Assembly: GCF_004353825.1 (NCBI RefSeq)
Contig: NZ_SMNA01000005.1
Span: 186,001-250,000 of the forward strand
Length of the DNA stretch: 64,000 bases
Source of the DNA: Occultella glacieicola
Lineage (GTDB): Bacteria > Actinomycetota > Actinomycetes > Actinomycetales > Beutenbergiaceae
Direction of reading: 5' to 3'
A program made the translations under genes and the position numbers. Position 1 is the stretch's first letter. Each line of letters starts with the position of its first letter. Positions 42,552 through 51,585 of the stretch are shown here, in pieces. The notes under the pieces were generated by a model. The model worked only from the letters and a program-made list of their open reading frames with translations. It was not told where the DNA came from and made no database searches.

Positions 42552-43736
42552 TCAGACGGTCTGGACGTTGGCGTCGACACCGAGGTCTATGAGCGTCTGC
42601 CCGATCTCGGTGGCGTAGTACGGGTTCATGACCAGGACGGTTCCCGGCGGGTCGGACACGAGGGCGTCCGGCGCCACCACGGCCTGCCCGGTCCCGGCGA
42701 GGTAGGTGCCCTGCTTGCGGGGGTTGACGTCGACCACCCGATCGACGGCGGTGGTCACCTCGAGCACGTTGAAGAACCCGACGGCTTTGGCGCCGGCTCC
42801 CCACGCGACCACCGGTTCTTCGGCTGCGGCGAGGCGCTCCAACAACTCGGTCCACGCCGTCACCCGTTCCCGGGCGCGGTCGGCGAAGGCTTGGATGTCC
42901 GCCAGGACCTCTGGCGCGGGCCGCGCCGGCGACGGCCGCGCCGGCACCGACGTCGGCCGCGCCTCGACGGAGAGGAATTGGCCGTCGTAGGACTCCCGCA
43001 GATCCAGGATCTCGAAGCCTGCGGACTCCACCGCCGTGCGCAGCGAGGACGCGAGGAAGTAGGACACGTGCTCGTAGATGAGGTCGCCGATGGACAGCCG
43101 CCGAAGCGCGAGGAGACCGTTCGGGACCTCGAGGTAGAGCACCGTGTCCGGCCGGTCGCCGATACCCTCGCGCAAGGAGCGCAGCATCCCAGCCGGGTCG
43201 TCGACGTGTTCCAGCACGTGACGGCAGATCACCAAGTCCGCCTTAGTATCGACGTGCTCACGTGAGAAGTACTCGTTCACCACGCGCACCCGCTCCGGCA
43301 GGGGCTCTGCGTGCTCCGCGTCGTAACTCGGGTCGAAGCCCATGCCCCGGTTCTCACCCAGGTCACAGATGAGGCCGAGGAAGTGACCGCTTCCGCTGCC
43401 GATCTCGACCACGTCGGCGTCCCGGACGTCGTAGGTGTCGATGAGCCGCCGCGCAAGGTCGCGCTCGTAGCTCTGGAACACCGCCGAGAAGTGCAGGGCG
43501 TTGTCGTAACTGTGCCCGTAGGCGTTCAGGCTCGCATCGAAGCCGGTGTTGTAGACGAAGGCGCACTCCGGGCAGTAGCCGAGGTCCAGGTCCCCACGGG
43601 GGCAGTCGACCGCCTCCTGGCGGCTGGGCCAGAGGATCCCGACGTGGGTCGGGACGCCCGCCTGCGCATAGAACGGGCGGAGTTCCGCCGTGTCGCACAC
43701 CGGGCAGCGCGCGCCCGAGTTCCCCGTTGCTGTCAC
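42552..43736 (-). CDS. Class I SAM methyltransferase with zinc-binding N-terminus, EPS type
   Basis: 394 aa from a GTG at 43736. The architecture matches the neighbour: N-terminal CPVCDTAELRPF and CPECAFVYNTGFD, a SAM domain with ADVVEIGSGSGHFLGLICDL and ICRHVLEHVDDPAGML, and a C-terminal domain with VVAWGAGAKAVGFFN and VLVMNPYYATEI. It is first in the operon. The -10 box TAGTGT ends 7 bp before the GTG, so the mRNA is probably leaderless. The protein resembles the one at 50407 closely in layout, suggesting ancestral duplication or two steps on different sugars. Confidence 0.88.
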   Translation of the reverse strand: MTATGNSGARCPVCDTAELRPFYAQAGVPTHVGILWPSRQEAVDCPRGDLDLGYCPECAFVYNTGFDASLNAYGHSYDNALHFSAVFQSYERDLARRLIDTYDVRDADVVEIGSGSGHFLGLICDLGENRGMGFDPSYDAEHAEPLPERVRVVNEYFSREHVDTKADLVICRHVLEHVDDPAGMLRSLREGIGDRPDTVLYLEVPNGLLALRRLSIGDLIYEHVSYFLASSLRTAVESAGFEILDLRESYDGQFLSVEARPTSVPARPSPARPAPEVLADIQAFADRARERVTAWTELLERLAAAEEPVVAWGAGAKAVGFFNVLEVTTAVDRVVDVNPRKQGTYLAGTGQAVVAPDALVSDPPGTVLVMNPYYATEIGQTLIDLGVDANVQTV

Positions 43737-43743
43737 TCTGGAG

Positions 43744-43842
43744 ACACTAGTGAAGGAGCCCTTCGGCCGTTGGGCAAATGACGGGCCCCTCTGGGTGAAC
43801 TGCCGCCGTCATCGGGTGTCACCTTGATCTCACCCCGGGTGA
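43744..43842 (-). promoter_or_regulatory. Leaderless promoter and variant TCACC element
   Basis: On the reverse strand: palindrome TCACC-CGG-GGTGA (43842-43830), GGTGA (43823-43819), TCACC (43798-43794), then TAGTGT (43749-43744) as -10, 7 bp before the GTG at 43736. Half-sites are those of the 31.0 and 54.1 kb elements, but spacing differs (31 bp instead of 20 between palindrome and TCACC, 44 bp to the -10). Confidence 0.5.
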
Positions 43843-43875
43843 GGTAGGGCGTACCTTTGGCCGTCGCGGTTTCTC

Positions 43876-45513
43876 TCATCGGACGTGCCGCCCACGGCTT
43901 TCCACGGGGATCTCCTCGGACTCGATCCCCGAATCAGGCTGACGTCCTTTCCCACTGCCGTCATGGGTGCTCTGCGCGCGGCCGTCCGCGTCCGCGCCCG
44001 CCCGGACGAAGTGCTGGGGACGAGCAGCGACCCATGCCGCCGCGATCCGCTTCCGGAAGTTCGCGCCCACTGGCGTCGAGACAAACTTGTCCCCGGGAAC
44101 GGCAAGTTGTATTGCATTGGTTGGAGAGGTGCCGTCGAGACGCCACAGGGCACCGATGGCACCCATGAAGATGCAGACGACACCGACGAACGTCGCGAAA
44201 GAGAACGAGTCAAAGGTCCCGCTCGCCATCAGGGCCGCGGGCATCGTCACGGCAAGTGCCTGGCCCAGGTGCCGGGTCTCCTGATTCTTGCCGCGGAGCC
44301 GAATGCTTCGCCCCATCAGATACGGCACCAAGAAGAACAGAACCAACCCGATCACTCCTATGACTCCACCTGCGAGGAGGGTCATGTAGATCTGGTTGTC
44401 CAGCAGGATGTACTCCTCTGGCGTCACCATCCCCGCGCCGCGGCCGAACACCGGACGCAACGACCAGAGGTCCATGACGTAACCGGTGCGAGCAATCCGG
44501 TCCGTCACGCTCGTGTCGTTCTCAGCGTTGGTGAAGAGGGACTTGATCGTGCCGAGGACGCCGCGGTTCACCAGGTGGAAGACTGCGGTCGCCATGATGC
44601 CAATGACGAGGGCGTTGTAGCGCTGTCGCCACGGCCAGATCAGGGCAAGCAAACCCATGGTGACGAGCACCGTAAGGATCGCCGATCGCGAGATTGAGAG
44701 CGGGATCCCCATCGCGACCAGCCCAGCCCCGATCCAGCGCCATACGCGCGTTCGGCCAGGTGGCGAGAATAGGGCGAAATGGAGCGCTACCGGAAGAACC
44801 AGTGCGAGAACGACCCCGAACTCGATGTAGTGGTTGGCCGTCGAGGCCACCCTCGGGAAGCCACCGTCGCCGCGTGCACTGATCCCGATCAGTTCGGCAT
44901 TAGCGTGCAGGCCCGGGATCTTGATGTACTGCGTGATATCGATCACGCCAGCGAACTGCAAGGCGCCGATGACGGACATAACCGCTGCCAATGCGATGAC
45001 CACTTGGAGGAGTCTGTCGAGTTCGCGGCGCGTGCGGACGCCGTCCGCGGTGACGAGGGCGACACCCGCGATGGACGCGGTGAAGATCAGCCACCGGTCT
45101 GCGCTACTCGCCTCGCCCGCAGTGGGGAGCCGGTCGAATCCGATCACGTTGCCCAGCAATTGCAGCCCGACGTACATACCGATCACCCAACGAATCGGTT
45201 GCCGACCGTCCGGGAGGTGATGAGATCGGATCGCGGAAAGGACCCAGAGGAATGCCAACATGATCCCGATTGCGACGGATGGTCGTCCGACGGCGCCGAG
45301 ACCACCGATCACGAGACGGGCCGGGATCAGGAACTGCAGACACAGGAACAGCACCAGGAGCCCGAGGGTGGTCAGCGTCCAGCGATGGATCAGTGCAGGA
45401 ATCCATTCCTCCCGGACTCGCTTGTACCCATCCGGAACTCTGAGAAGGATGGGTCGCCATGCCTCTTGCTCTGATGAGTTCGCCCGTACCGCCGCACCGC
45501 GGTGGAAGGTCAT
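43876..45513 (-). CDS. O-antigen ligase/Wzy-like polymerase
   Basis: 545 aa with about 12 membrane helices, from IHRWTLTTLGLLVLFLCLQF to ALMASGTFDSFSFATFVGVV. The large extracytoplasmic loop contains RIARTGYVMDLWSLRPVFGR, then GAGMVTPEEYILLDNQIYMT, the Wzy_C-type signature with the RxxGxG/D-Q layout. It would polymerise flipped repeat units or ligate chains. The about 85-residue C-terminal tail is Arg-rich. It lies 12 bp after the chain-length gene, in the same operon. Confidence 0.88.
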   Translation of the reverse strand: MTFHRGAAVRANSSEQEAWRPILLRVPDGYKRVREEWIPALIHRWTLTTLGLLVLFLCLQFLIPARLVIGGLGAVGRPSVAIGIMLAFLWVLSAIRSHHLPDGRQPIRWVIGMYVGLQLLGNVIGFDRLPTAGEASSADRWLIFTASIAGVALVTADGVRTRRELDRLLQVVIALAAVMSVIGALQFAGVIDITQYIKIPGLHANAELIGISARGDGGFPRVASTANHYIEFGVVLALVLPVALHFALFSPPGRTRVWRWIGAGLVAMGIPLSISRSAILTVLVTMGLLALIWPWRQRYNALVIGIMATAVFHLVNRGVLGTIKSLFTNAENDTSVTDRIARTGYVMDLWSLRPVFGRGAGMVTPEEYILLDNQIYMTLLAGGVIGVIGLVLFFLVPYLMGRSIRLRGKNQETRHLGQALAVTMPAALMASGTFDSFSFATFVGVVCIFMGAIGALWRLDGTSPTNAIQLAVPGDKFVSTPVGANFRKRIAAAWVAARPQHFVRAGADADGRAQSTHDGSGKGRQPDSGIESEEIPVESRGRHVR

Positions 45514-45525
45514 CGCCGTGAGCCG

Positions 45526-46362
45526 TCAGCGAGGTCTGGACGAGCCGGCGACCATCTCGGCTCGCCTACCGGAACTATTGATCATGGGTGACTCACTTTG
45601 GTTCGCGTCATCCTGAACCGGCGGCGTCCCGTCGTTCCGGCTCCCGAACAGCATGTCCACGTGCTCGCCTCGACCCTCGTCCGGGGCGAGGTCATCGGGC
45701 CGACCATCGTCCGGATCGAGCCCGGGCTCGACAGCCTCCGATTCCGACGCCGCGCGACGCTCCTGACGATGCGCTCGTGCCCGCTTGATGAGTCCGATGA
45801 GGTCGTCGAACAGGACCGCGATGAGCAACGAGAGTGCGGCTCCGAGGACACCGACGATCGCCATGTTCCGGGTCTTTCCATCAGCGACGACGGCCGTCAC
45901 AGCTGGTTCCTGGAGCACATCGAGTCCGTACTGGGTGGCGGGTGGCAGTCCCGCGTTCGTCTGCCGTGTAGTGAGTTCTTCACGCGCGAGCTCGAAGACC
46001 ATCTCGCCCGTGGCGACTCCAGCCTCTGGCGTGTCCGCGCGCACTTCGAAGTTCAAGACAGTACTGCGAGTCGTCGGAGCAACGGTGTACGTGGGAACGA
46101 GGCCCGCCGCTGCAACCTCAGCTTGCGTCTCCGTGCCGTTCAGGACGATTCCGAGGACCGAGTTCGCGTCGTCCAATCCGCCGTAGGGATTCGCAATCTC
46201 CGCGACGGCCCGGCCCGGCACGACGATCGCCGAAGCTGCAATGTTGTACTCGGGCTGAACCCGCTCTCCGACCGCATACGCGGCCGCGCCACTGAGGGCG
46301 AGCAAGGGCAGCAAGATGTACCAGCGGCGCAGTGCCGCAACTGTGATTGACCAGACGTCCAT
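45526..46362 (-). CDS. Wzz-type chain-length/capsular polysaccharide co-polymerase
   Basis: 278 aa. N-terminal membrane helix WYILLPLLALSGAAAYAVGE (about 14-33), an extracytoplasmic domain with ELAREELTTRQTNAGLPPAT, and a second helix MAIVGVLGAALSLLIAVLFDDL (about 167-188). A hydrophilic cytoplasmic tail of about 90 residues follows, without a kinase Walker motif or Tyr cluster. It would control polymer length with the Wzy-like protein encoded next. It is first in its two-gene operon. Confidence 0.88.
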   Translation of the reverse strand: MDVWSITVAALRRWYILLPLLALSGAAAYAVGERVQPEYNIAASAIVVPGRAVAEIANPYGGLDDANSVLGIVLNGTETQAEVAAAGLVPTYTVAPTTRSTVLNFEVRADTPEAGVATGEMVFELAREELTTRQTNAGLPPATQYGLDVLQEPAVTAVVADGKTRNMAIVGVLGAALSLLIAVLFDDLIGLIKRARAHRQERRAASESEAVEPGLDPDDGRPDDLAPDEGRGEHVDMLFGSRNDGTPPVQDDANQSESPMINSSGRRAEMVAGSSRPR

Positions 46363-46469
46363 GACGAGGACTCCCTCCGAGGCTCCACCTGTTGCGAGCC
46401 GTGTCCTTCATGCTATGAGTGGCGTGTCGGGGCCGCAGGCAGACCACAAGCCCAACACATTCCCTACTG

Positions 46470-46496
46470 CACTTCGCCTCACACTCTCGCGAAGTG
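46470..46496 (-). terminator. Terminator after the duplicated secreted-protein gene
   Basis: Arms CACTTCGC (46470-46477) and GCGAAGTG (46489-46496) with an 11-nt loop, 13 bp past the stop at 46509. It separates the 52889-46509 operon from the Wzz/Wzy operon. Confidence 0.6.
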
Positions 46497-46508
46497 TTCA
46501 TATGTCAA

Positions 46509-49487
46509 TTACGGCAACGGCGTCACCGTGACGTTTCCGAACGTTGCGTCTACATGGTGTGCGATGAGAACGACAGATCCGTTCGACACCGTGTCGACAT
46601 CAGTGATGGTCCCTGACCAAGTGGTCGGCTCGGAGGTGCCCTGTTCCCACATCCGCATCGAGTAGGTGGCACCGCCCGAAGGCAGGCCTTCCACGCGTAC
46701 GCGCATCATGTAGGTGTCACCCGGGCTGAAGTCAATCGCGTTGCGCGCACCCCGGACTACCGGGCTGTTGTGGTTGCCGAAGAGTTCCCATCGCGGGCCG
46801 TTCTCGTAGAAGCGGTACCAGGAGTAGGCACCCGCTGGATACCAGCCGTAGGCGAGCGGCTCTCCCTGGACCTGCGTGTGGCCCTGCCATCTGAGCCCGA
46901 TGCCGATCATGGGGTCACCCGAGAGGTACTGCCCTGCGCCTGGCCCGAAGCTGTGCAACGTCATCGGCACCGTCACCTCGTAGTCGGTCCAGGCGGAGTC
47001 ACCGACCGCGAGTATCCGGTCGTAGCCGACCTGCACGGTGCTCACCGAACCGTTGTCGACCCGCCACAGCCCATCGACCGATTGCGCCTGGGTCTGGAGT
47101 GCGGCACTGCCTGACCAGGCGGTCGTGTAGGGCAGGCTCAACGAGCCGTTCTGGATCGTCACATTCACCGTCTCGGTCACCGAGGAACCATTGGTACCGA
47201 GCGCCGTGATCGTGACCACGTTCGACCCCGTGTTGAGATCGGCGTAGGGAATATCGGCGTTGAAATCACCCGGCATAGCGAGGCGACGGTTGTCAGGGCC
47301 GAGGGAGAGAGCCCTCGCCGTTCCGCCGTTGACGCGATAGGTCAGCGAACTCACTCCGTCCGGGTTCGACACGGAACCGACGATGTTGATCCGCGGTTGA
47401 GTCCGGGCTGGGGCTCCGAAGCTCTGGTCCGAGCCGTACCAGATGTCGATCGCGGGGCCAGCCGTCTGCTCCAGCGTCGTGAATGTCCGGTCCTGGGTGA
47501 CAGTGGCGTTGCCGCTGGTGTCGGTGGCGGTGATCCGGTAGTGATACGTCGTCGCGGGCGCCAACCCGGTCAGCGTCGCGGCGTGGGACGTCCCCGACCC
47601 GGACGAACTCGCGGTACTGCCGTAGGACGTGGTCGTCCCGAACGCGACCGCACCCGTGGCCGCCTCGTTCGTCGTCCACGAGACGACCGCAGAGGACGCC
47701 GTCGGTGTCGCACTCACACCACTGACCGCCGGCGCCGTCACATCCGGCTCCGGTTCCGGATCGGGATCGGGATCGGGACCCGGGTCAGCACCGCCGTCCT
47801 CGGGCACGATCGGGTTCGCCCGGTCGAACACGTAGTCCACCAGAGCCGTGTAGGCAGCGGGGTTCGAGCCCGCATTAGCCGCGAACGGCCCCACCGAACC
47901 AACCGTCAACGCCTGCGAGAACGTGCCGATCACCTGCGGCGAGCCACCATCAACGGCCACCGTCATCGTCCACGAGTTGCCGACCCGGCCGACCCCGACC
48001 ACCACCGAATCCGTCGGCTGCACCGCTAACACCTTGTTGAACTTGGTCTTCGACGAACCACTGGTCGTCGCGGCAGCAAACGCCCGGACCACCCCACCGC
48101 TGGCGAACACATCGAACCGCAACCAGTTCGACGCATCCTGCTCCACGATCAAACCCTGATCGTGGTTCGTCGTCACCGGCACCGAATCGAAACCAGCGTC
48201 CACCGCGAAGTCCGTGTTCGAGACCGCCTGCATCACCCGCAGCGACCGGTTCACACCCCACGCATCGTGAGACTCCCCCGCACCCACCGTCAGCGACAGC
48301 TGCGCATCCCCGGTCCCCTCACCGACCAACTCAACCGAACCATCACCCACATGATCCGTCACAGACCACCCAGACCCGAGCACAGAACCCGAGAAATCAT
48401 CAGACGAGAACACAGCGTTCGGGGTGCTGCTCGCGGTCGTGGTGAAGGTGAGATCGGCTGAGCTGCCGGCGTTGCCGCTGGTGTCGGTGGCGGTGATCCG
48501 GTAGTGATACGTCGTCGCGGGCGCCAACCCGGTCAGCGTCGCGGCGTGGGACGTCCCCGACCCGGACGAACTCGCGGTACTGCCGTAGGACGTGGTCGTC
48601 CCGAACGCGACCGCACCCGTGGCCGCCTCGTTCGTCGTCCACGAGACGACCGCAGAGGACGCCGTCGGTGTCGCACTCACACCACTGACCGCCGGCGCCG
48701 TCACATCCGGCTCCGGTTCCGGATCGGGATCGGGATCGGGACCCGGGTCAGCACCGCCGTCCTCGGGCACGATCGGGTTCGCCCGGTCGAACACGTAGTC
48801 CACCAGAGCCGTGTAGGCAGCGGGGTTCGAGCCCGCATTAGCCGCGAACGGCCCCACCGAACCAACCGTCAACGCCTGCGAGAACGTGCCGATCACCTGC
48901 GGCGAGCCACCATCAACGGCCACCGTCATCGTCCACGAGTTGCCGACCCGGCCGACCCCGACCACCACCGAATCCGTCGGCTGCACCGCTAACACCTTGT
49001 TGAACTTGGTCTTCGACGAACCACTGGTCGTCGCGGCAGCAAACGCCCGGACCACCCCACCGCTGGCGAACACATCGAACCGCAACCAGTTCGACGCATC
49101 CTGCTCCACGATCAAACCCTGATCGTGGTTCGTCGTCACCGGCACCGAATCGAAACCAGCGTCCACCGCGAAGTCCGTGTTCGAGACCGCCTGCATCACC
49201 CGCAGCGACCGGTTCACACCCCACGCATCGTGAGACTCCCCCGCACCCACCGTCAGCGACAGCTGCGCATCCCCGGTCCCCTCACCGACCAACTCAACCG
49301 AACCATCACCCACATGATCCGTCACAGACCACCCAGACCCGAGCACAGAACCCGAGAAATCATCAGAGACCAGCACGGAAGCGGCCGTGGCCGGTGGTGC
49401 CATACCGGCGAGCGCCACTGCTGCGGCACCGGCGATCGCCAACGCCATCCGGATTGGGTGGATCGCAGTTGCGTTCTTCGCGTTCAT
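46509..49487 (-). CDS. Large secreted multi-domain protein with two identical modules
   Basis: 992 aa. A signal peptide (MALAIAGAAAVALAGMAPPA, cleaved after TAA) is followed by module A1: a laminin-G/DUF1349-like beta-sandwich (DDFSGSVLGSGWSVTDHVGD onward), an acidic DPDPDPEPEPD linker and an FN3-like domain (VSWTTNEAATGAVAFGTTTS). Module A2 is the identical copy. The C-terminal half has a bacterial Ig/FN3-like part (GPAIDIWYGSDQSFGAP) and a second LamG-like domain rich in Trp/Tyr (GWYPAGAYSWYRFYENGPRW). No catalytic motif is seen. It likely binds polysaccharide at the surface. It is last in the GT4/methyltransferase/GT2 operon, overlapping GT2 by 4 bp. Confidence 0.85.
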   Translation of the reverse strand: MNAKNATAIHPIRMALAIAGAAAVALAGMAPPATAASVLVSDDFSGSVLGSGWSVTDHVGDGSVELVGEGTGDAQLSLTVGAGESHDAWGVNRSLRVMQAVSNTDFAVDAGFDSVPVTTNHDQGLIVEQDASNWLRFDVFASGGVVRAFAAATTSGSSKTKFNKVLAVQPTDSVVVGVGRVGNSWTMTVAVDGGSPQVIGTFSQALTVGSVGPFAANAGSNPAAYTALVDYVFDRANPIVPEDGGADPGPDPDPDPEPEPDVTAPAVSGVSATPTASSAVVSWTTNEAATGAVAFGTTTSYGSTASSSGSGTSHAATLTGLAPATTYHYRITATDTSGNAGSSADLTFTTTASSTPNAVFSSDDFSGSVLGSGWSVTDHVGDGSVELVGEGTGDAQLSLTVGAGESHDAWGVNRSLRVMQAVSNTDFAVDAGFDSVPVTTNHDQGLIVEQDASNWLRFDVFASGGVVRAFAAATTSGSSKTKFNKVLAVQPTDSVVVGVGRVGNSWTMTVAVDGGSPQVIGTFSQALTVGSVGPFAANAGSNPAAYTALVDYVFDRANPIVPEDGGADPGPDPDPDPEPEPDVTAPAVSGVSATPTASSAVVSWTTNEAATGAVAFGTTTSYGSTASSSGSGTSHAATLTGLAPATTYHYRITATDTSGNATVTQDRTFTTLEQTAGPAIDIWYGSDQSFGAPARTQPRINIVGSVSNPDGVSSLTYRVNGGTARALSLGPDNRRLAMPGDFNADIPYADLNTGSNVVTITALGTNGSSVTETVNVTIQNGSLSLPYTTAWSGSAALQTQAQSVDGLWRVDNGSVSTVQVGYDRILAVGDSAWTDYEVTVPMTLHSFGPGAGQYLSGDPMIGIGLRWQGHTQVQGEPLAYGWYPAGAYSWYRFYENGPRWELFGNHNSPVVRGARNAIDFSPGDTYMMRVRVEGLPSGGATYSMRMWEQGTSEPTTWSGTITDVDTVSNGSVVLIAHHVDATFGNVTVTPLP
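47505..48404. repeat. 900-bp direct repeat, copy 1
   Basis: As far as I can compare by eye, every base is identical to 48468-49367 (offset 963 bp, divisible by 3). The repeat keeps the reading frame and covers one LamG-like module, linker and FN3-like domain of the gene 46509-49487. The boundaries are sharp: mismatches appear at 47504 and 48405. Confidence 0.93.
48468..49367. repeat. 900-bp direct repeat, copy 2
   Basis: Identical partner of 47505-48404; the two copies are separated by 63 bp encoding a short linker that differs from the sequence after the other copy. Perfect identity, including third codon positions, points to a recent tandem duplication or ongoing gene conversion. Confidence 0.93.
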
Positions 49488-50410
49488 GAGGAGCTTCCGT
49501 CGACTTGGTGGATGAGTTCGGGAGGTGCGAGTAGCCGGCCTCTGACGCGTGCCCTGAGGCGGCCCGCACTGATGCGAGCCCTACGGGTGGAGTAGGCAAC
49601 GGCGAACGCAGCCCCGGAGGCCAGGTCGTCTGGCGTCGACCCCGTGGTGCGTGCGAGAGCTCCCGTCGTTCGACCGAGGAGTCTCAGGCGCACAAACGTC
49701 GGCGCTCTCGTTGCTGCGGGATCGAACCAGCTGGCGATCTCCGAAGCTGTGGTTCGGCCCTGCCGTGATGAACTCTCGTGAATCCGGCGCCGGAACAGTC
49801 GACGATCGACCAGATCAAATCCACCGAGGGCAGCCATCTGGGCCAGGAAAGTAACGTCGGAAGAGATGTAGGAACGAATCAAGTCGGTCCTGGCCATCGG
49901 CTCGCGACGCATCACCCCGAACGCGGCGTTGCACAGGTTGAATCGCCAGGCGAACGCCGCGACTCGGCGCCAGGGCGTTGGGGCCGTGACATCGAGCTTC
50001 TCGTCATAGGCGCGTACGTCTTGGCCGGTGCCATCGATGATGGTCGCCTGCGTGAATGCGAGCACCGCGTCTCGATTGGCGTCGAGGGCGGCAACGCAGG
50101 AACTCACGTACGAGGGGTCGAGGAGATCGTCGTAACCGGCCCACTTGAACAGTTCGGCTCGGGAGTCCCTCACGAGGCGGTTGTAGTTGAACGCCGCCCC
50201 CATGTTCCGGTCGTTCCGGACAAGGCGCACCCGCGAGTCCCGCTCAGCGACCGACTCGACGATGTCGACCGTGCGATCCGTCGAGGCGTTGTCCGAGATC
50301 ACCAGCTCGAAATCGCTGAAGTCCTGAGCCAGCAGGCTCTCCAGCGTCTCCGCGAGGTACACCTCTCCGTTGTAGACGGGCAGGCCGATCGTCAGCCTCG
50401 GGGTACTCAC
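49484..50410 (-). CDS. GT2 family glycosyltransferase
   Basis: 308 aa from a GTG overlapping the methyltransferase stop (GTGA). RLTIGLPVYNGEVYLAETLE and ELVISDNASTDRTVDIVE form the donor site; FKWAGYDDLLDPSYVSSC carries the metal-binding DD. No membrane helices, so it is a cytosolic-face transferase in EPS repeat assembly. Its own stop region overlaps the start of the secreted-protein gene (ATGA), linking synthesis with a secreted EPS-associated protein. Confidence 0.9.
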   Translation of the reverse strand: MSTPRLTIGLPVYNGEVYLAETLESLLAQDFSDFELVISDNASTDRTVDIVESVAERDSRVRLVRNDRNMGAAFNYNRLVRDSRAELFKWAGYDDLLDPSYVSSCVAALDANRDAVLAFTQATIIDGTGQDVRAYDEKLDVTAPTPWRRVAAFAWRFNLCNAAFGVMRREPMARTDLIRSYISSDVTFLAQMAALGGFDLVDRRLFRRRIHESSSRQGRTTASEIASWFDPAATRAPTFVRLRLLGRTTGALARTTGSTPDDLASGAAFAVAYSTRRARISAGRLRARVRGRLLAPPELIHQVDGSSS

Positions 50411-51585
50411 AGCGCCTCCACGGTCGGGGTGAGGCCGAGGTCGGTCAGTTCCGCACCGATCTCGGTGCGGTAGGCACCGTTCATCACGATCACCAGGGCC
50501 GGCTCGGCGTCGGTCAAGTCCTTCGGTGCGAGCACCCGGTGTCCGGTGCCGGCCATGTACTGGTTCTGCTTGAACGGGTTGATGTCCACGACCCCGTCCA
50601 CCAAGCGGGAGTCCGCGCCGAGTGCGGCGAGGAAGGCCACGCCCTTGGACCCGCCACCCCAGATGACGGTCCGGCCACCGCCGGCGTGCACAGTCCGGAT
50701 CCGGTCGCGCCAGTGATCGACCATCGCCTGGTGTCCGCGGGCGAACCGGGCGGCCGCCTCCGCGAGTTCCGCCGGATCTTCCTCGATCGGGATCGCTGCG
50801 GTCGCGACGCCGCCGACCGCGGGGCGGGCTTCGACGAGCAGGGTCTGGTCGGAGTAGGCACGTTCGATGGCGAGCACGTCGAATCCGGCAGCGCGGAACA
50901 GCCTGCCGACCGAACCGGCGGAGAAGTAGGAACTGTGCTCGTAGTACACGTCCCAGAACGCGACCTCGTCGAGGACGCGCCGCACGTCCGGAACCTCGAA
51001 CAGCAGGACGGTGCGTTCGGGTTCGGTGATCGCGGACCGGATGGCGGCGAGGAACTCACGGACGGGGGCGATGTGCTCGAGGGTGTGCCGACAGACGATG
51101 GCGTCCGCCCGCAGGTCCGGAAGGTCCTGCGGAAAGAGTCCTTGGATCCAGGTCAGGGGTAGGCCTGCCGGGATCCGCGCGGGCTGCACGCCTGGGTCGA
51201 TGCCGATGCCGCTGCCGATGCCGGCTCGCGCCAGCTCGACCAGGAACTCGCCCTTGCCGCAGCCGATCTCGACGACGGTGCCGCCACCCAAGGAGTAGCG
51301 CTCGACCCAGTCGGCGGCGAGGTGGTGGATGAAGGCTTGGAAGGTCGGCGAGAAGCCCTGGGTCTCCTCGTAGTCCTGCGAGTAGGTCATCAGCTCCGGG
51401 TCGTAGCGGCAGTTCCAGATGAGCCCGCAGGCGGGACACAGGGCGAGGGCCAGGGCTCCCTTGGGGAAGTCGACGGCGGCGTCTCGGTCCCCGAGGAGCA
51501 GGCAGCTGTTGACCGGGACGGGTTCACCCACGTGGAAGGGTTCCGGTGCAGCGGCACCGCAGGCGGGGCAGGTGCCGGCGGTCAC
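50407..51585 (-). CDS. SAM-dependent methyltransferase with zinc-binding N-terminus
   Basis: 392 aa from a GTG. N-terminal CPACGAAAPEPF and CPACGLIWNCRYD; SAM motif GTVVEIGCGKGEFLVELARA; ICRHTLEHIAPVREFLAAI; C-terminal VIWGGGSKGVAFLAALG and LVIVMNGAYRTEI. The same three-part architecture as the proteins at 41279 and 42552. It is likely a C- or O-methyltransferase acting on an EPS sugar. It is tightly coupled by 4-bp overlaps to GT4 upstream and GT2 downstream. Confidence 0.88.
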   Translation of the reverse strand: MTAGTCPACGAAAPEPFHVGEPVPVNSCLLLGDRDAAVDFPKGALALALCPACGLIWNCRYDPELMTYSQDYEETQGFSPTFQAFIHHLAADWVERYSLGGGTVVEIGCGKGEFLVELARAGIGSGIGIDPGVQPARIPAGLPLTWIQGLFPQDLPDLRADAIVCRHTLEHIAPVREFLAAIRSAITEPERTVLLFEVPDVRRVLDEVAFWDVYYEHSSYFSAGSVGRLFRAAGFDVLAIERAYSDQTLLVEARPAVGGVATAAIPIEEDPAELAEAAARFARGHQAMVDHWRDRIRTVHAGGGRTVIWGGGSKGVAFLAALGADSRLVDGVVDINPFKQNQYMAGTGHRVLAPKDLTDAEPALVIVMNGAYRTEIGAELTDLGLTPTVEAL

